Shown here one piece after another: positions 51,788 through 60,586 of a stretch of DNA of 64,000 nt. How positions within the stretch are numbered: the first letter of the stretch is position 1; each line of letters opens with the position of its first letter. The notes beneath the pieces were generated by a model that searched no databases, had not been told where the DNA came from, and saw nothing but the letters and a program-made list of their open reading frames with translations. This DNA is from Marinobacter psychrophilus (GTDB lineage: Bacteria; Pseudomonadota; Gammaproteobacteria; Pseudomonadales; Oleiphilaceae): assembly GCF_001043175.1 (NCBI RefSeq), contig NZ_CP011494.1, positions 310,001 through 374,000 of the forward strand, given 5' to 3'. Both the position numbers and the translations under genes were made by a program.

Positions 51788-52531
51788 ATGCAGGAAAAAC
51801 CCATTCCCATGTCGCGGGCAGTTGCGCACCGCCTTGAACAATTGGTTCTCGACGGCAGTCTTGCGCCGGGGCAAATGATTCCCTCCGAACGGCAGTTGGC
51901 AAGCCGCTTTGGGGTTTCTCGCGCCATCGTTCGGGAAGCCCTTCATGAGCTTCAGGGTAGCGGCATCATTCGAACACAGCATGGTAAAGGTTCCTTCGTG
52001 TCGCACATGGTGCCTGAGCCCGAGGGGGACAGCCCCTTGATGCAGATGTTCATGCAGCATTCCCGCACCCTTTATGATCTGTTCGAGGTACGACAGGAAC
52101 TGGAGGGGAAGGCCGCGTATCTGGCGGCAGAGCGCGCTACAGCAAAAGACCAGTATCAAATTACCAAAGCCTTCGACGCAATGGAGAAAGCCGACCCGCT
52201 CACCAATGCAGACCTTGATCATGCCTTTCATCGGGCCATTGTGAACGCTTGCCATAACCCGGTGCTGATTCACGTGCTCAACAGCTTGAAAGACCTTATG
52301 TTGAGCTCGGTGCAGGCGTCGGTGGCCAATCTTAGCCACCGGGATGCATTCAAGCAGCAGATCGACAAACATCACCGCCAGATCTACCATTCGGTCATCA
52401 GCCGGCAAGCCAAGTGGGCCCAAAAAGCCGCTATGGCGCATGTGGCTCATGTTGCCGAAGCGCTCAGAGCCATTGAAATGAAGGAGAATGGTTTGATCCG
52501 GTCTTCTATCACGCCACCCACCGCTCGTTAA
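51788..52531 (+). CDS. GntR-family regulator, FadR/FCD type (GlcC/LldR-like)
   Basis: A 247-aa GntR regulator. The DNA-binding domain (about 8-75) reads PMSRAVAHRLEQLVLDGSLA, PSERQLASRFGVSRAIVREA and GIIRTQHGKGSFV; the FCD domain follows with DLDHAFHRAIVNACHNPVL and KHHRQIYHSVISRQ, giving the metal-binding Asp and histidines. Regulators of this branch sense glycolate, lactate or pyruvate. Two matching operators lie in its upstream region, shared with the divergent TRAP-glc operon. ATG 51788 is chosen; a GTG one codon earlier is equally possible. Confidence 0.9.
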   Translation: MQEKPIPMSRAVAHRLEQLVLDGSLAPGQMIPSERQLASRFGVSRAIVREALHELQGSGIIRTQHGKGSFVSHMVPEPEGDSPLMQMFMQHSRTLYDLFEVRQELEGKAAYLAAERATAKDQYQITKAFDAMEKADPLTNADLDHAFHRAIVNACHNPVLIHVLNSLKDLMLSSVQASVANLSHRDAFKQQIDKHHRQIYHSVISRQAKWAQKAAMAHVAHVAEALRAIEMKENGLIRSSITPPTAR

Positions 52532-52556
52532 TTCTGATATTCCTGGATGACATTTA

Positions 52557-52925
52557 ATGCAGTTAATTAATGGAATCACTCTGCTACTGATCTACCAGCT
52601 GGCCGGCGAAGTAAGTGTCCGGTTGCTGGGGTTGCCGGTGCCCGGCCCGGTGATGGGCATGGTCATGCTGTTTATAACGTTGATGATACGGGGTCAGATG
52701 GCCAAGGCCGTTGAACCTGCGTGTACTGCCCTTCTGGGCCACCTTTCTCTGCTGTTCGTGCCAGCCGGGGTGGGGCTTATTGTTCACTTCAACCGCCTTG
52801 GCAACGAGTGGTTGCCAATCAGTGTCACCCTGCTACTCAGCACCATTATCACTATGGCAGTCACCGCTCTGGTGATGCAGTGGGTCACCCGGCTGACGGC
52901 CAGGCGAGAACCGAACCATGATTGA
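52557..52925 (+). CDS. CidA/LrgA family membrane protein
   Basis: A 122-aa four-helix membrane protein of the CidA/LrgA family (GITLLLIYQLAGEVSVRLLG, PGPVMGMVMLFITLMIR, LLFVPAGVGLIVHF). Once viewed only as holin-like, LrgAB proteins include pyruvate carriers in Gram-positive bacteria, and the plant plastid glycolate/glycerate carrier PLGG1 is an LrgA-LrgB fusion. It starts 25 bases after the gntR gene and overlaps lrgB by eight bases, so the three form one operon. Confidence 0.9.
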   Translation: MQLINGITLLLIYQLAGEVSVRLLGLPVPGPVMGMVMLFITLMIRGQMAKAVEPACTALLGHLSLLFVPAGVGLIVHFNRLGNEWLPISVTLLLSTIITMAVTALVMQWVTRLTARREPNHD

Positions 52926-53649
52926 ACCAGACTTGAACAGGATATGGGTTTATCTGTCTGCGTCACCTCTGTTGGGCTTGACCATGACCTTGGTGGCCTA
53001 CAGCCTGGCGCACCGCCTTTACATTCGCTCGGATTCCAACCCTTTGCTGAACCCGGTGGTCACGTCGGTTACGGCACTCATCCTGTTTCTGCTGGCGACG
53101 GACACGTCCTACGATGATTATTTTGATGGCGCCCAGTTCGTTCACTTCCTGCTGGGCCCCGCCACCGTGGCGCTGGCGATTCCTCTATACCAGCAATTCA
53201 ACAAGCTGAAACAGGTCTGGCTGCCGGTCACCGTGGCGCTGGTAACCGGGGTGGTCGTTGGTGCGTTCAGCTCGGTGGCCGTTGCCCGACTGCTGGGCGC
53301 CAGCCTTGAAACCCAGTTGTCGCTGGCCCCTAAGTCGGTAACGGCACCGGTGGGTATGGCGATATCGGAACAGATCGGAGGCCTGCCTTCGCTAACAGCG
53401 GCTTTGGTGGTGGTTACCGGTATTATTGGCGCCGTTATCGGCTCTAAGCTATTCGACTTAATAGGTATTCGAGACGACAGTGTGAAAGGTATTGCTATGG
53501 GCATGACGTCTCACGGTATTGGCACCGCGCGGGCTTTTCAGGTAAGCGCCCAAATGGGAGCATTCTCTGGTCTTGCGATGGCGCTGTCGGCTTTTCTTTA
53601 CTCGGTTTTTCTGCCGTGGCTGTTGAGTATTACTGGTGTGCTTGGCTGA
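52918..53649 (+). CDS. LrgB family membrane protein
   Basis: A 243-aa membrane protein of the LrgB/CidB family. Conserved segments are NPLLNPVVTSVTALILFLL, YFDGAQFVHFLLGPATVALAIPLYQQ, SLAPKSVTAPVGMAISEQIGG and GMTSHGIGTARAFQ. These are the blocks shared with the LrgB half of plant PLGG1. Translation is coupled to lrgA by an eight-base overlap. The neighbouring glycolate oxidase operon and the shared regulator suggest transport of glycolate, lactate or pyruvate rather than a role in lysis. Confidence 0.92.
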   Translation: MIEPDLNRIWVYLSASPLLGLTMTLVAYSLAHRLYIRSDSNPLLNPVVTSVTALILFLLATDTSYDDYFDGAQFVHFLLGPATVALAIPLYQQFNKLKQVWLPVTVALVTGVVVGAFSSVAVARLLGASLETQLSLAPKSVTAPVGMAISEQIGGLPSLTAALVVVTGIIGAVIGSKLFDLIGIRDDSVKGIAMGMTSHGIGTARAFQVSAQMGAFSGLAMALSAFLYSVFLPWLLSITGVLG

Positions 53650-53663
53650 CTGGATACGTCATT

Positions 53664-53795
53664 ATGATAATAGGCTTCATCAATCTCTTAGCGCTGCTGC
53701 TGTCACTGAGTTTTCTACACGGTTTTATCTTTCGGTTCTTACACAAAAAGCACCACGTTGAAAAAGTGCTCCACAAAGCAGTCGGAGCCGTCTAA
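53664..53795 (+). CDS. 43-aa single-helix peptide
   Basis: A short frame 14 bases after lrgB encodes MIIGFINLLALLLSLSFLHG followed by a basic tail (FRFLHKKHHVEKVLHKAVGAV). It has one hydrophobic helix and ends just before the terminator, so it would be in the gntR-lrgAB transcript. There is no obvious ribosome binding site. I do not recognise a family; it may be a real small membrane peptide or the stub of a larger membrane sensor. Confidence 0.35.
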   Translation: MIIGFINLLALLLSLSFLHGFIFRFLHKKHHVEKVLHKAVGAV

Positions 53796-53800
53796 AGGGC

Positions 53801-53835
53801 AAAGCCCCCGGGGCGAAAGACCCGGGGGCTTTTTG
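53801..53835. terminator. bidirectional Rho-independent terminator
   Basis: A 12-bp perfect stem (aaagcccccggg, 53801-53812, with cccgggggcttt, 53821-53832) around an 8-base loop, with T-rich tails on both strands. It ends the lrgAB transcript (plus) and the dctQMP transcript (minus). Confidence 0.9.
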
Positions 53836-53869
53836 TGTTCGTTGGAACGGAACCGTAAACAATGACCGA

Positions 53870-54988
53870 TCAGCGGTACGGGTAGCCCGCTTTTTGCATA
53901 AGAGCCGAGTAGTCCTTGAAAATCTGCACGACTCGACCCGCGCGCGGGCTGGTGTCGGCTATTTTGTCCCAGAATACTTCGGCGTCGCCGGTCACTTTTT
54001 CCCACTCTTCTTTGGGCAGGGACGTGAGCTCAAGCTTCCCGCCTTCTACACGGAGTCTTGCTTCTCCCGCCCAGTACCATACGTTGCGGTAATAGTGTGA
54101 CTGGTCGATTGTGGACCGGAAGAGTGCCTGTAAATGTGGTGGCACCTTATTCCAGCTTTCAGTGTTGGCAAAGTAAGAACCACACCAGGCACCGGTTATC
54201 GAATTGGTGAGTGCGTAGTTGCAAACGTCTGCCCAGCCAACTTCATAGGCCTCTGTGAAACCGCACCAGGCAACGCCATCAAGCTCGCCTGTCTGCAGTG
54301 CTACTTCAACGTCATCCCAGGGCACCGTCACCGGAATCAATCCGTACTGTGACAGGAACTTACCCGCTGTTGGTACGCCAAAAACGCGTTTGCCTTTCAT
54401 GTCGGCGAGCGACCGAATTGGCTCCTTGCTAAAGATGTGTAGCGGATCCCAGGCTCCAGCAGAGAGCCAGGTGACGTTGTCGACCTCGCCGTAGGCTTCT
54501 TCCCAGATCTCATTAAGCCCGTGATACTTGAACATGGCTGCCATATCTAGGCTAAAGCGACTGTTGAATGGAAAATAGCCGCCGAAAACAGAGATGTCGA
54601 CGGGCGAGGCCATGGTAGCGTCGTCAGACTGAACAGCATCGATCGTGCCACGTTGCATGGCTCGAAACAGTTCCGCCGTTGGCACGAGTTGGTCGGCATA
54701 GTAGAGCTCGATTTCCATCTCGCCATTCGCCGCTTCGTTGAATGCGTCTATCTGGGGTTTGATGACGTGCGCACCTAGTGGCGCTCCTGAATAGGTCTGT
54801 AATCTCCACTTGATGGGCTTTGGCTGGGCATTGACGTAAGGGGCACCGATACCTGTTGCGATGGCGGCGCCACCAATTCCAGCGGTTTTTATAAATTTGC
54901 GGCGTGACGAAAGTATCTTGTCCGGTGGGCTCTGGTTCGACGGACTCTGATCTACTGATGATTTTTCTGTCGGTTTAGCCATTTTCAT
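53870..54988 (-). CDS. dctP: TRAP substrate-binding protein DctP (glp-like cluster), Tat-exported
   Basis: A 372-aa periplasmic binding protein with a long hydrophilic N-terminus and a twin-arginine signal (SSRRKFIKTAGIGGAAIATG, about 27-46). The mature part shows IKWRLQTYSGAPLGAHVIKP, the arginine strand LADMKGKRVFGVPTAGKFLS, and DGVAWCGFTEAYEVGWADV. It is the last gene of a dctQ-dctM-dctP operon, an order unlike the other two systems in the window. The divergent polyol-type genes suggest a glycerol-like ligand, but that is indirect. Confidence 0.92.
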   Translation of the reverse strand: MKMAKPTEKSSVDQSPSNQSPPDKILSSRRKFIKTAGIGGAAIATGIGAPYVNAQPKPIKWRLQTYSGAPLGAHVIKPQIDAFNEAANGEMEIELYYADQLVPTAELFRAMQRGTIDAVQSDDATMASPVDISVFGGYFPFNSRFSLDMAAMFKYHGLNEIWEEAYGEVDNVTWLSAGAWDPLHIFSKEPIRSLADMKGKRVFGVPTAGKFLSQYGLIPVTVPWDDVEVALQTGELDGVAWCGFTEAYEVGWADVCNYALTNSITGAWCGSYFANTESWNKVPPHLQALFRSTIDQSHYYRNVWYWAGEARLRVEGGKLELTSLPKEEWEKVTGDAEVFWDKIADTSPRAGRVVQIFKDYSALMQKAGYPYR

Positions 54989-55045
54989 GTGACTCCTGTG
55001 AACGGTCGAAGTACGGTCATTGCTTTAATCTGGCGCCAGCCTGCT

Positions 55046-56368
55046 TCAGCCTCCGCGCACCAGTTCCGGTAACCACAGTGCTACCTGTGGGAAAATCATC
55101 ACGATCACGACGGTGATCACCATCATCGCCACAAAGGGCCAGATCGATCGATAAATGTCGAGTAGACCGATTTCTTTCGGGGCCATCGCCCTCATTAGAA
55201 ACAGGTTGTAGCCGAAAGGCGGTGTGATGTATGCGATCTGGCAGGTCATCGTGTACAGCACGCCAAACCAGATCAGATCGAAACCCAATAAATCGACTAA
55301 AGGTATGTAGAGCGGTGCCACGATCACGAGCATGGCGGTATCGTCCAGAAACATTCCCATGATGATAAAGCTGACCTGCATCATGATAATGATTTCCCAT
55401 GGCGACAGATCCCAGCGAGTGATGAACAGTGACTCGATTGCACGCACCGCGCCGAGGCCGTCGAAAACCGCTCCGAATGCCAAAGCAGCCAAGATGAGCC
55501 AGAGAAACATGCACGAAATAGCCAGCGTCTTACGCGAGATTTCATGGATGACCTTAAAGCTGAGCCTACGTTTGAAGGCGGCCGCCAGAGTTGCCGCTGT
55601 CGCTCCTACCGCCGAACTTTCTACCAGGCTGATATAGCCAAGTACGAACAGCCCGGTCATGGAGAAAAAGATCAAGAACGGAATGATACCGGCGCGCAGC
55701 AGGGCGAGTTTTTCACGCAGGGGCATGTCTAGCTCTTCATCAGAAACCACTGGAGCCAGCGCGGGATTGATTTTGCAGCGGACAACAACATAGATAACAA
55801 ACATCGTGGCCATCATCAGGCCCGGTATGACTCCGGCAAGCCACAGTTGGCTCACCGGCTCTCTTGCGATCATGCCGTATAGCACCATCACAACGCTGGG
55901 CGGAACCAATATGCCGAGAGACGATCCGCCCTGAACGACGCCCGTAATCAGGATTTTGTCGTAACCTCTGCGCAACATCTCCGGCAGCGCGATGGTTGCA
56001 CCGATGGCCATACCCGCAACAGAGAGTCCGTTCATGGCCGAAATAATCACCATGAGGAAGATTGTTCCAATCGCCAGACCGCCGGGCATTCGCCCGCACC
56101 AGACGTGAAGCATCCGGTACAGGTCCTCAGCGATACCTGATTCCGACATAACGTAGCCCATGTAAATGAACAGCGGCAACGTCAGCATCGGGAACCAATT
56201 GAAAAGCTTGAAGGCTGCAGTGAACGGCATTTCAATGGCACCGTCACCATAGAGCAACAAACCTGCGGCTGCGGCTACGAAGCCGATTGCGGCGAATACG
56301 CGCTGCCCGGTCATGAGCAGCACCATCATGGAAGCGAACATCAGGAGTGCAATCAGCTCATAGCTCAT
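55046..56368 (-). CDS. dctM: TRAP large permease DctM (glp-like cluster)
   Basis: A 440-aa DctM of standard length with about 12 helices. Blocks include LFNWFPMLTLPLFIYMGYVM, AMNGLSVAGMAIGATIALPEMLRRGYD, VQGGSSLGILVPPSVVMVLYG and CQIAYITPPFGYNLFLMRAMAPKEI. It overlaps dctQ by four bases (ATGA), and dctP starts 57 bases after its stop. Confidence 0.93.
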   Translation of the reverse strand: MSYELIALLMFASMMVLLMTGQRVFAAIGFVAAAAGLLLYGDGAIEMPFTAAFKLFNWFPMLTLPLFIYMGYVMSESGIAEDLYRMLHVWCGRMPGGLAIGTIFLMVIISAMNGLSVAGMAIGATIALPEMLRRGYDKILITGVVQGGSSLGILVPPSVVMVLYGMIAREPVSQLWLAGVIPGLMMATMFVIYVVVRCKINPALAPVVSDEELDMPLREKLALLRAGIIPFLIFFSMTGLFVLGYISLVESSAVGATAATLAAAFKRRLSFKVIHEISRKTLAISCMFLWLILAALAFGAVFDGLGAVRAIESLFITRWDLSPWEIIIMMQVSFIIMGMFLDDTAMLVIVAPLYIPLVDLLGFDLIWFGVLYTMTCQIAYITPPFGYNLFLMRAMAPKEIGLLDIYRSIWPFVAMMVITVVIVMIFPQVALWLPELVRGG

Positions 56369-56892
56369 TTAAGTTCGAACTCCCAAATCGTGGCGACGTG
56401 TTTGAAGATGAGCGAGACGCTCTGCAGCAACATCAGCACGATGCAACCGACCATGAGGGTCTTAATTGGAATCATTGAAGGATTCCACATAGAGAAGCGG
56501 GTTTCGTTGGTATCGATGGCGTATTCGAGACTGGACATTGAACCAATTAGAAGAACGGCAAGGTAAAATATGAGGCATGTTATGGTAACTAGGTCGAGCT
56601 TTGCTTTGCCTTTGGCTGAGAGGCCTTCGTAGAATAAGTCCATCCGAACGTGATCGTTGTTTTTCAACGTCATCGCGCCACCCATGAAGTAGTAGGCAGC
56701 CAGCGTGAATTGCGCCGCTTCGATACACCAGTGAAGTGGAATTTCGATGATGTTGCGGGTGACAGCATCGAGTAGCAAGATAGCGACCATGGCGAAAATG
56801 AGATACATCGCAATAAGCCCGATGAAATCTGAAACGCGATCGACAACCCGAACGTGAAACCGAACCGCGTTTAACAGCCAATGACCACCCAT
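56365..56892 (-). CDS. dctQ: TRAP small permease DctQ (glp-like cluster)
   Basis: A 175-aa four-helix DctQ (FIGLIAMYLIFAMVAILLLD, then CIEAAQFTLAAYYFMGGAMTLKNNDHVRMDLFYEGL with the family's DHVRMD). It is the first gene of this TRAP operon and lies 39 bases after the DeoR regulator on the same strand, so the regulator and transporter are probably one transcript. Confidence 0.92.
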   Translation of the reverse strand: MGGHWLLNAVRFHVRVVDRVSDFIGLIAMYLIFAMVAILLLDAVTRNIIEIPLHWCIEAAQFTLAAYYFMGGAMTLKNNDHVRMDLFYEGLSAKGKAKLDLVTITCLIFYLAVLLIGSMSSLEYAIDTNETRFSMWNPSMIPIKTLMVGCIVLMLLQSVSLIFKHVATIWEFELK

Positions 56893-56931
56893 ATCATCCT
56901 CCTTGCAATGCAGTGCCAGTTGGAATTCCGG

Positions 56932-57687
56932 TCACCGGAATTCGATCCCCTTTGTTTTTATGGCTGCAGCGAAGCCGGATCCGACGTCACTGCCACTAAC
57001 AAGTATGTCGATGTCTTCGGTTTTCGCGACATTAAATGCCGCTATTCGCCCGAGTTTGCTGGAGTCCGCCAGCACGATGGTGCGCCTTGCGCGGCTGATC
57101 ATTGCTCTTGCAACCTGGGCCTCATCAAAATCAGAGTCCATGGCACCGATTTCGGTATCAAAAGCCGCGACGGTAATGACCGCGGTATCCGCTTGAAAAC
57201 GTTGTATCTGCTCTATAACCAGAGGGCCGACCGTCTCTGAGTTGTCGGCTCCAAAACAGCCTCCAAGCAGAAAGGTTTTCGCACCTCTTGAGCTCGCACC
57301 ACTGGCTTGAGCAATCATCACCGAATTAGTGATCACGGTAAGACCTTCGATCGCACCTAGCTCCTCGGCGCAGATTAGAGTGCTTGACCCGGTATCCAGA
57401 AACACGGTCTCGTTCGGCTCAATCAGTTTGGCTACTTTTTCCGCGATGACACGTTTTTCGGCGGTGCGCTCCGACATGCGCTCGTGAAAACTCTTCTCAG
57501 AGTGCAATCTGACCCGCGCTGCGCCGCCGTGAATCTTTTTGATGACACCCAATGTGTCCAAAGCCCCAAGATCTCTGCGTATTGTTTCGGCAGAAACGCC
57601 AAAGTGCTCTGCGAGCTTGTCGACACTCGCCTCTCCCCGCGCAATGATCAGTTCCTGAATAATTTGCTGTCGCTGTCTTGGCTTCAA
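56932..57687 (-). CDS. DeoR-family regulator (GlpR-like)
   Basis: A 251-aa DeoR-type repressor. The N-terminal helix-turn-helix is the family signature (RQQIIQELIIARGEASVDKL, then AEHFGVSAETIRRDLGALDT and IHGGAARV). The C-terminal sugar-phosphate isomerase-like domain has DTGSSTLICAEEL, VITNSVMIA and the end DILVSGSDVGSGFAAAIKTKGIE. Members sense sugar or polyol phosphates; GlpR senses glycerol 3-phosphate. It lies between the TRAP operon and the divergent dehydrogenase/kinase operon, the ideal position to control both. Confidence 0.9.
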   Translation of the reverse strand: MKPRQRQQIIQELIIARGEASVDKLAEHFGVSAETIRRDLGALDTLGVIKKIHGGAARVRLHSEKSFHERMSERTAEKRVIAEKVAKLIEPNETVFLDTGSSTLICAEELGAIEGLTVITNSVMIAQASGASSRGAKTFLLGGCFGADNSETVGPLVIEQIQRFQADTAVITVAAFDTEIGAMDSDFDEAQVARAMISRARRTIVLADSSKLGRIAAFNVAKTEDIDILVSGSDVGSGFAAAIKTKGIEFR

Positions 57688-57770
57688 AGAATTAATTCCC
57701 CTGATACGATGTTAGTAAATACACTGATAAATATTCATGTCAACAAAATAGTAACGTATAAACGATCAAG

Positions 57771-57807
57771 TGGTCATTACATGGGCATAAAGTTGACTGA
57801 ATGACCA
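57771..57807. promoter_or_regulatory. possible DeoR-type operator (inverted repeat)
   Basis: Inverted repeat tggtcatt (57771-57778) and aatgacca (57800-57807) with a 21-base spacer lies in the 186-base divergent region between the DeoR gene and the GlpA-like gene; a third half-site like ttcgaccat follows at about 57823. Binding by the adjacent regulator is inferred from place only. Confidence 0.45.
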
Positions 57808-57873
57808 TAAACGTGCAATAAGTTCGACCATAGTGCAAAGAAATATCGTTACGGATTGAAAACTGGAGGTGCA

Positions 57874-59283
57874 ATGAGCACTGATCACCGGAGTTCTCAG
57901 TTTGATATTGCTGTCATCGGCGCGGGTGTTATTGGTTGTGCGATCGCCAGGCAGTTCACTCTCGAGGGCGCGCGGGTGGTCGTCATCGAGAAAGCCCCCG
58001 ACATACTCGATGGCGCCTCTAAAGCCAACAGCGCAATCCTGCACACCGGATTTGATGCACCACCCGGCTCCATAGAGGCCTCATGCGTTGCAGCGGGCCA
58101 TGCTGAATACCTCAAAATCCACGAACGTCTGGGCTTGCCACTGATCAAATCAGGAGCTCTGGTCATTGCCTGGACAGAGAGTGAGGAACAGCGCCTGCCA
58201 ATGCTGATGGAGCGCGCACGCGAAAATGGTGTGGAAGACGTTCAGTTACTGAGCGCTGGGCAAACCCATGAACTTGAGCCGGAACTTGCAGAACACGCCA
58301 AGGCGAGTTTTATCGTTCCTCGTGAGTACGTCATAGATCCTTGGTCTGCGCCTTACGGTTATCTATTGCAGGGTCTGGCTAACGGCGCTGTTATTAAGCG
58401 GAATTGTGAGGTGAAAGGCGGTTGCTTCGACGGTGTTCGCTGGAAACTCGACACGGTTCAGGGACAGATCTCAGCCACGACGGTGATCAATGCCGCTGGC
58501 CTGTATGGCGATATTATTGATCAGAAACTGACGGGCAGCACTCGGTTCTCCATCAAGCCAAGAAAAGGTCAGTTTATTGTTTATGACAAGCCTGCATCGG
58601 CATTGGTAAAGCATATTCTTCTGCCGGTGCCGAATGACGTCACAAAAGGCGTGGTGATCTGCAGGACAGCCTACGGCAACCTGCTTGTTGGCCCTACGGC
58701 GGAGGCTCAGGACGATCGCGTTAATGCGGCCCTTTCGGAAACAGCAATGACCGCGTTGCGGCAGCGCGGTGAAGAAATTCTTCCGGCGTTGGCCGACCAT
58801 GATGTGACCGCCGTTTATGCGGGGCTGCGCCCGGCCACCGAGTTCAAGGATTATCAGATTCATGCGCACGAAGGACTCAACTACATCACTGTTGGCGGCA
58901 TACGGTCTACCGGGCTGAGCTCAGCGCTTGGCACTGCAAAACTTATTTACCAGCGGTATCTCGAATCGGGTGAAGCGTTTCAGCCACCGGCAACTATCCA
59001 TTGGCCCAAGGTCAGTAATATTGCCGAGAACTACCCGCGTGACTGGCAGTGTGAGGGAAACCAGGGCATCGTCTGCCATTGTGAACTGGTCACTCGGCGC
59101 GAAATCACCGAGGCGCTTGAGGGGCCGCTTGCGGTGCGCTCGATCGGCGGGCTCAAACGCAGGACACGGGCAACAATGGGCCGGTGTCAGGGGTTCTACT
59201 GCTCAGCCGAGCTTGCCAAGATGACCCAGCCGTATTTCGATGCTGCAGGCAGCACAGTGAGGTCTCATGTCGGGGCTAACTGA
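57874..59283 (+). CDS. GlpA-like FAD dehydrogenase with C-terminal BFD-type 2Fe-2S domain
   Basis: A 469-aa FAD enzyme of the DAO/GlpA family. It begins with the dinucleotide-binding motif IAVIGAGVIGCAIARQFTLE and has SKANSAILHTGFDAPPGS, PREYVIDPWSAPYGY and GGIRSTGLSSALG, which fit glycerol-3-phosphate dehydrogenase and 2-hydroxyglutarate oxidase relatives. The last ~75 residues carry a BFD-like iron-sulfur domain with CHC near 413-415 and CQGFYC near 446-451. The ATG at 57874 follows GGAGG. First gene of an operon with a second FAD enzyme and a kinase, so oxidation of glycerol 3-phosphate or a similar polyol phosphate is likely. Confidence 0.88.
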   Translation: MSTDHRSSQFDIAVIGAGVIGCAIARQFTLEGARVVVIEKAPDILDGASKANSAILHTGFDAPPGSIEASCVAAGHAEYLKIHERLGLPLIKSGALVIAWTESEEQRLPMLMERARENGVEDVQLLSAGQTHELEPELAEHAKASFIVPREYVIDPWSAPYGYLLQGLANGAVIKRNCEVKGGCFDGVRWKLDTVQGQISATTVINAAGLYGDIIDQKLTGSTRFSIKPRKGQFIVYDKPASALVKHILLPVPNDVTKGVVICRTAYGNLLVGPTAEAQDDRVNAALSETAMTALRQRGEEILPALADHDVTAVYAGLRPATEFKDYQIHAHEGLNYITVGGIRSTGLSSALGTAKLIYQRYLESGEAFQPPATIHWPKVSNIAENYPRDWQCEGNQGIVCHCELVTRREITEALEGPLAVRSIGGLKRRTRATMGRCQGFYCSAELAKMTQPYFDAAGSTVRSHVGAN

Positions 59284-60586
59284 ACAGCCAACTGAACAAC
59301 TGTCCGCCCAAGGGCCGACGCGCGGCGACGAGCTTTCTGGAATGTATGGGCCAGAGAACAAGGCCGATGTGGTGATCATTGGTGCCGGACCTGCCGGCCT
59401 GTCGGCTGCGACTGAACTCAGGCGCTGCGGCGTACAGTCGGTTGTTGTGCTCGACAGAGAGCCTGTCGCCGGGGGTATTCCGCGGCACTGCGATCACTAT
59501 CCTTATGGGCTGCGGGAGTTTTCCCGGCTGCTGCGTGGGCCGGCCTATGCTCGGCGGCTGGTTGTGGCAGCTTTGGCGGCCGGTGTCAGAATTCACACCG
59601 GCGTAAGCATTCAGTCGCTAACTATTGGCCCGGTGTTAACGGTGACCAGCGATGCGGGCGTCAGGGTTGTTCATGCGCGGCGGGTGCTAATCGCGACCGG
59701 CGCGCGTGAAACCTCCAGAGCAGCCCGCTTCATTGGTGGCACCAAACCCGGCGGCGTCGTTTCTACCGGCGCCCTGCAGGGCCTGGTTCATCTTGAGGGC
59801 ATCAACCCGTTCCGTGCACCCGTGGTTCTTGGCACGGAACTGGTGTCTTTTTCAGCCTTGCTGACCTGCAGGCATCTTGGTATTCGGCCTGTCGCCATGA
59901 TTGAGCCGGGCGCTTCAACGACGGCTTTCTGGCCGGCAAGGTGGCTGCCCAGGATCCTCGGTATCCCGCTACTGTTAAAAACTGAATTGCTCACCATCGA
60001 AGGTGAAAGTACCGTTAGCGGAGTCACAATTCGCAGGCCTAACGGCGATATCGAGCGACTCAACGCAGACGGCGTAATTGTCAGCGGCCATTTTCGGCCG
60101 GAATCAGCGATTCTGGCCAGGAGTCACATCGAGCTTGACCGTCATACCGGCGGCCCGGTGGTCGATCAGTTTGGACGCTGCTCCGACCCTGATTTTTTTG
60201 CGGCAGGCAATCTGCTTCGGCCGGTCGAAACGGCAGGCTGGAGCTGGCAGGAAGGCAAAGCCGTAGGCCATGCGATTGCCCAAAGTCTGCAGGGTAAGCT
60301 GCCCAGCCCAGCCACAGGCATCGCGGTTGAACTGGCGGGCAGGTCGCTCAAATACGTGGTGCCGCAGCGAATAGTTCCGACCGATGTGCCGCCCGCGCTG
60401 GACAGTTTTCAGTTTCGCGTCTCTCACAAGGCACAGGGTCGTTTGTGTCTCTCGATTAATGGAACTCGTAAAACCGTTAAATCACTTTCCACGGTGCCGG
60501 AGCGCCGAATCCGGGTGCCGCTGACGGTACTGCCACGTTCACCTTCCGGCACAGCGACGTTCGAACTGGTCGAGAGTGACAGATGA
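59267..60586 (+). CDS. FAD-dependent pyridine-nucleotide-disulfide-type oxidoreductase (GlpB/HcnB-like)
   Basis: A 439-aa flavoprotein. The FAD-binding start is DVVIIGAGPAGLSAATELRR near residue 34, followed by DREPVAGGIPRHCDHYPYGL, which is typical of the alpha subunits of opine/HCN/octopine-type dehydrogenases, then RVLIATGARETSRAARFIGG and the second FAD motif DPDFFAAGNLLRPVETAGWSW. It overlaps the GlpA-like gene by 17 bases and the kinase by four. With the preceding BFD-bearing protein it probably forms a two-flavin complex, as in GlpABC, passing electrons through the 2Fe-2S centre. Confidence 0.85.
   Translation: MSGLTEQPTEQLSAQGPTRGDELSGMYGPENKADVVIIGAGPAGLSAATELRRCGVQSVVVLDREPVAGGIPRHCDHYPYGLREFSRLLRGPAYARRLVVAALAAGVRIHTGVSIQSLTIGPVLTVTSDAGVRVVHARRVLIATGARETSRAARFIGGTKPGGVVSTGALQGLVHLEGINPFRAPVVLGTELVSFSALLTCRHLGIRPVAMIEPGASTTAFWPARWLPRILGIPLLLKTELLTIEGESTVSGVTIRRPNGDIERLNADGVIVSGHFRPESAILARSHIELDRHTGGPVVDQFGRCSDPDFFAAGNLLRPVETAGWSWQEGKAVGHAIAQSLQGKLPSPATGIAVELAGRSLKYVVPQRIVPTDVPPALDSFQFRVSHKAQGRLCLSINGTRKTVKSLSTVPERRIRVPLTVLPRSPSGTATFELVESDR

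Noticed and set aside
51776..52579. 267-codon minus-strand open frame opposite the FadR-type regulator
   Set aside because: The plus strand encodes an intact GntR/FCD protein; the opposite frame is an artefact.
52557..53649. Reading lrgAB as a holin/antiholin lysis system
   Set aside because: No lytic or cell-wall gene is near, while the operon shares its regulator region with glycolate oxidase and a transporter; carrier function fits the context better.
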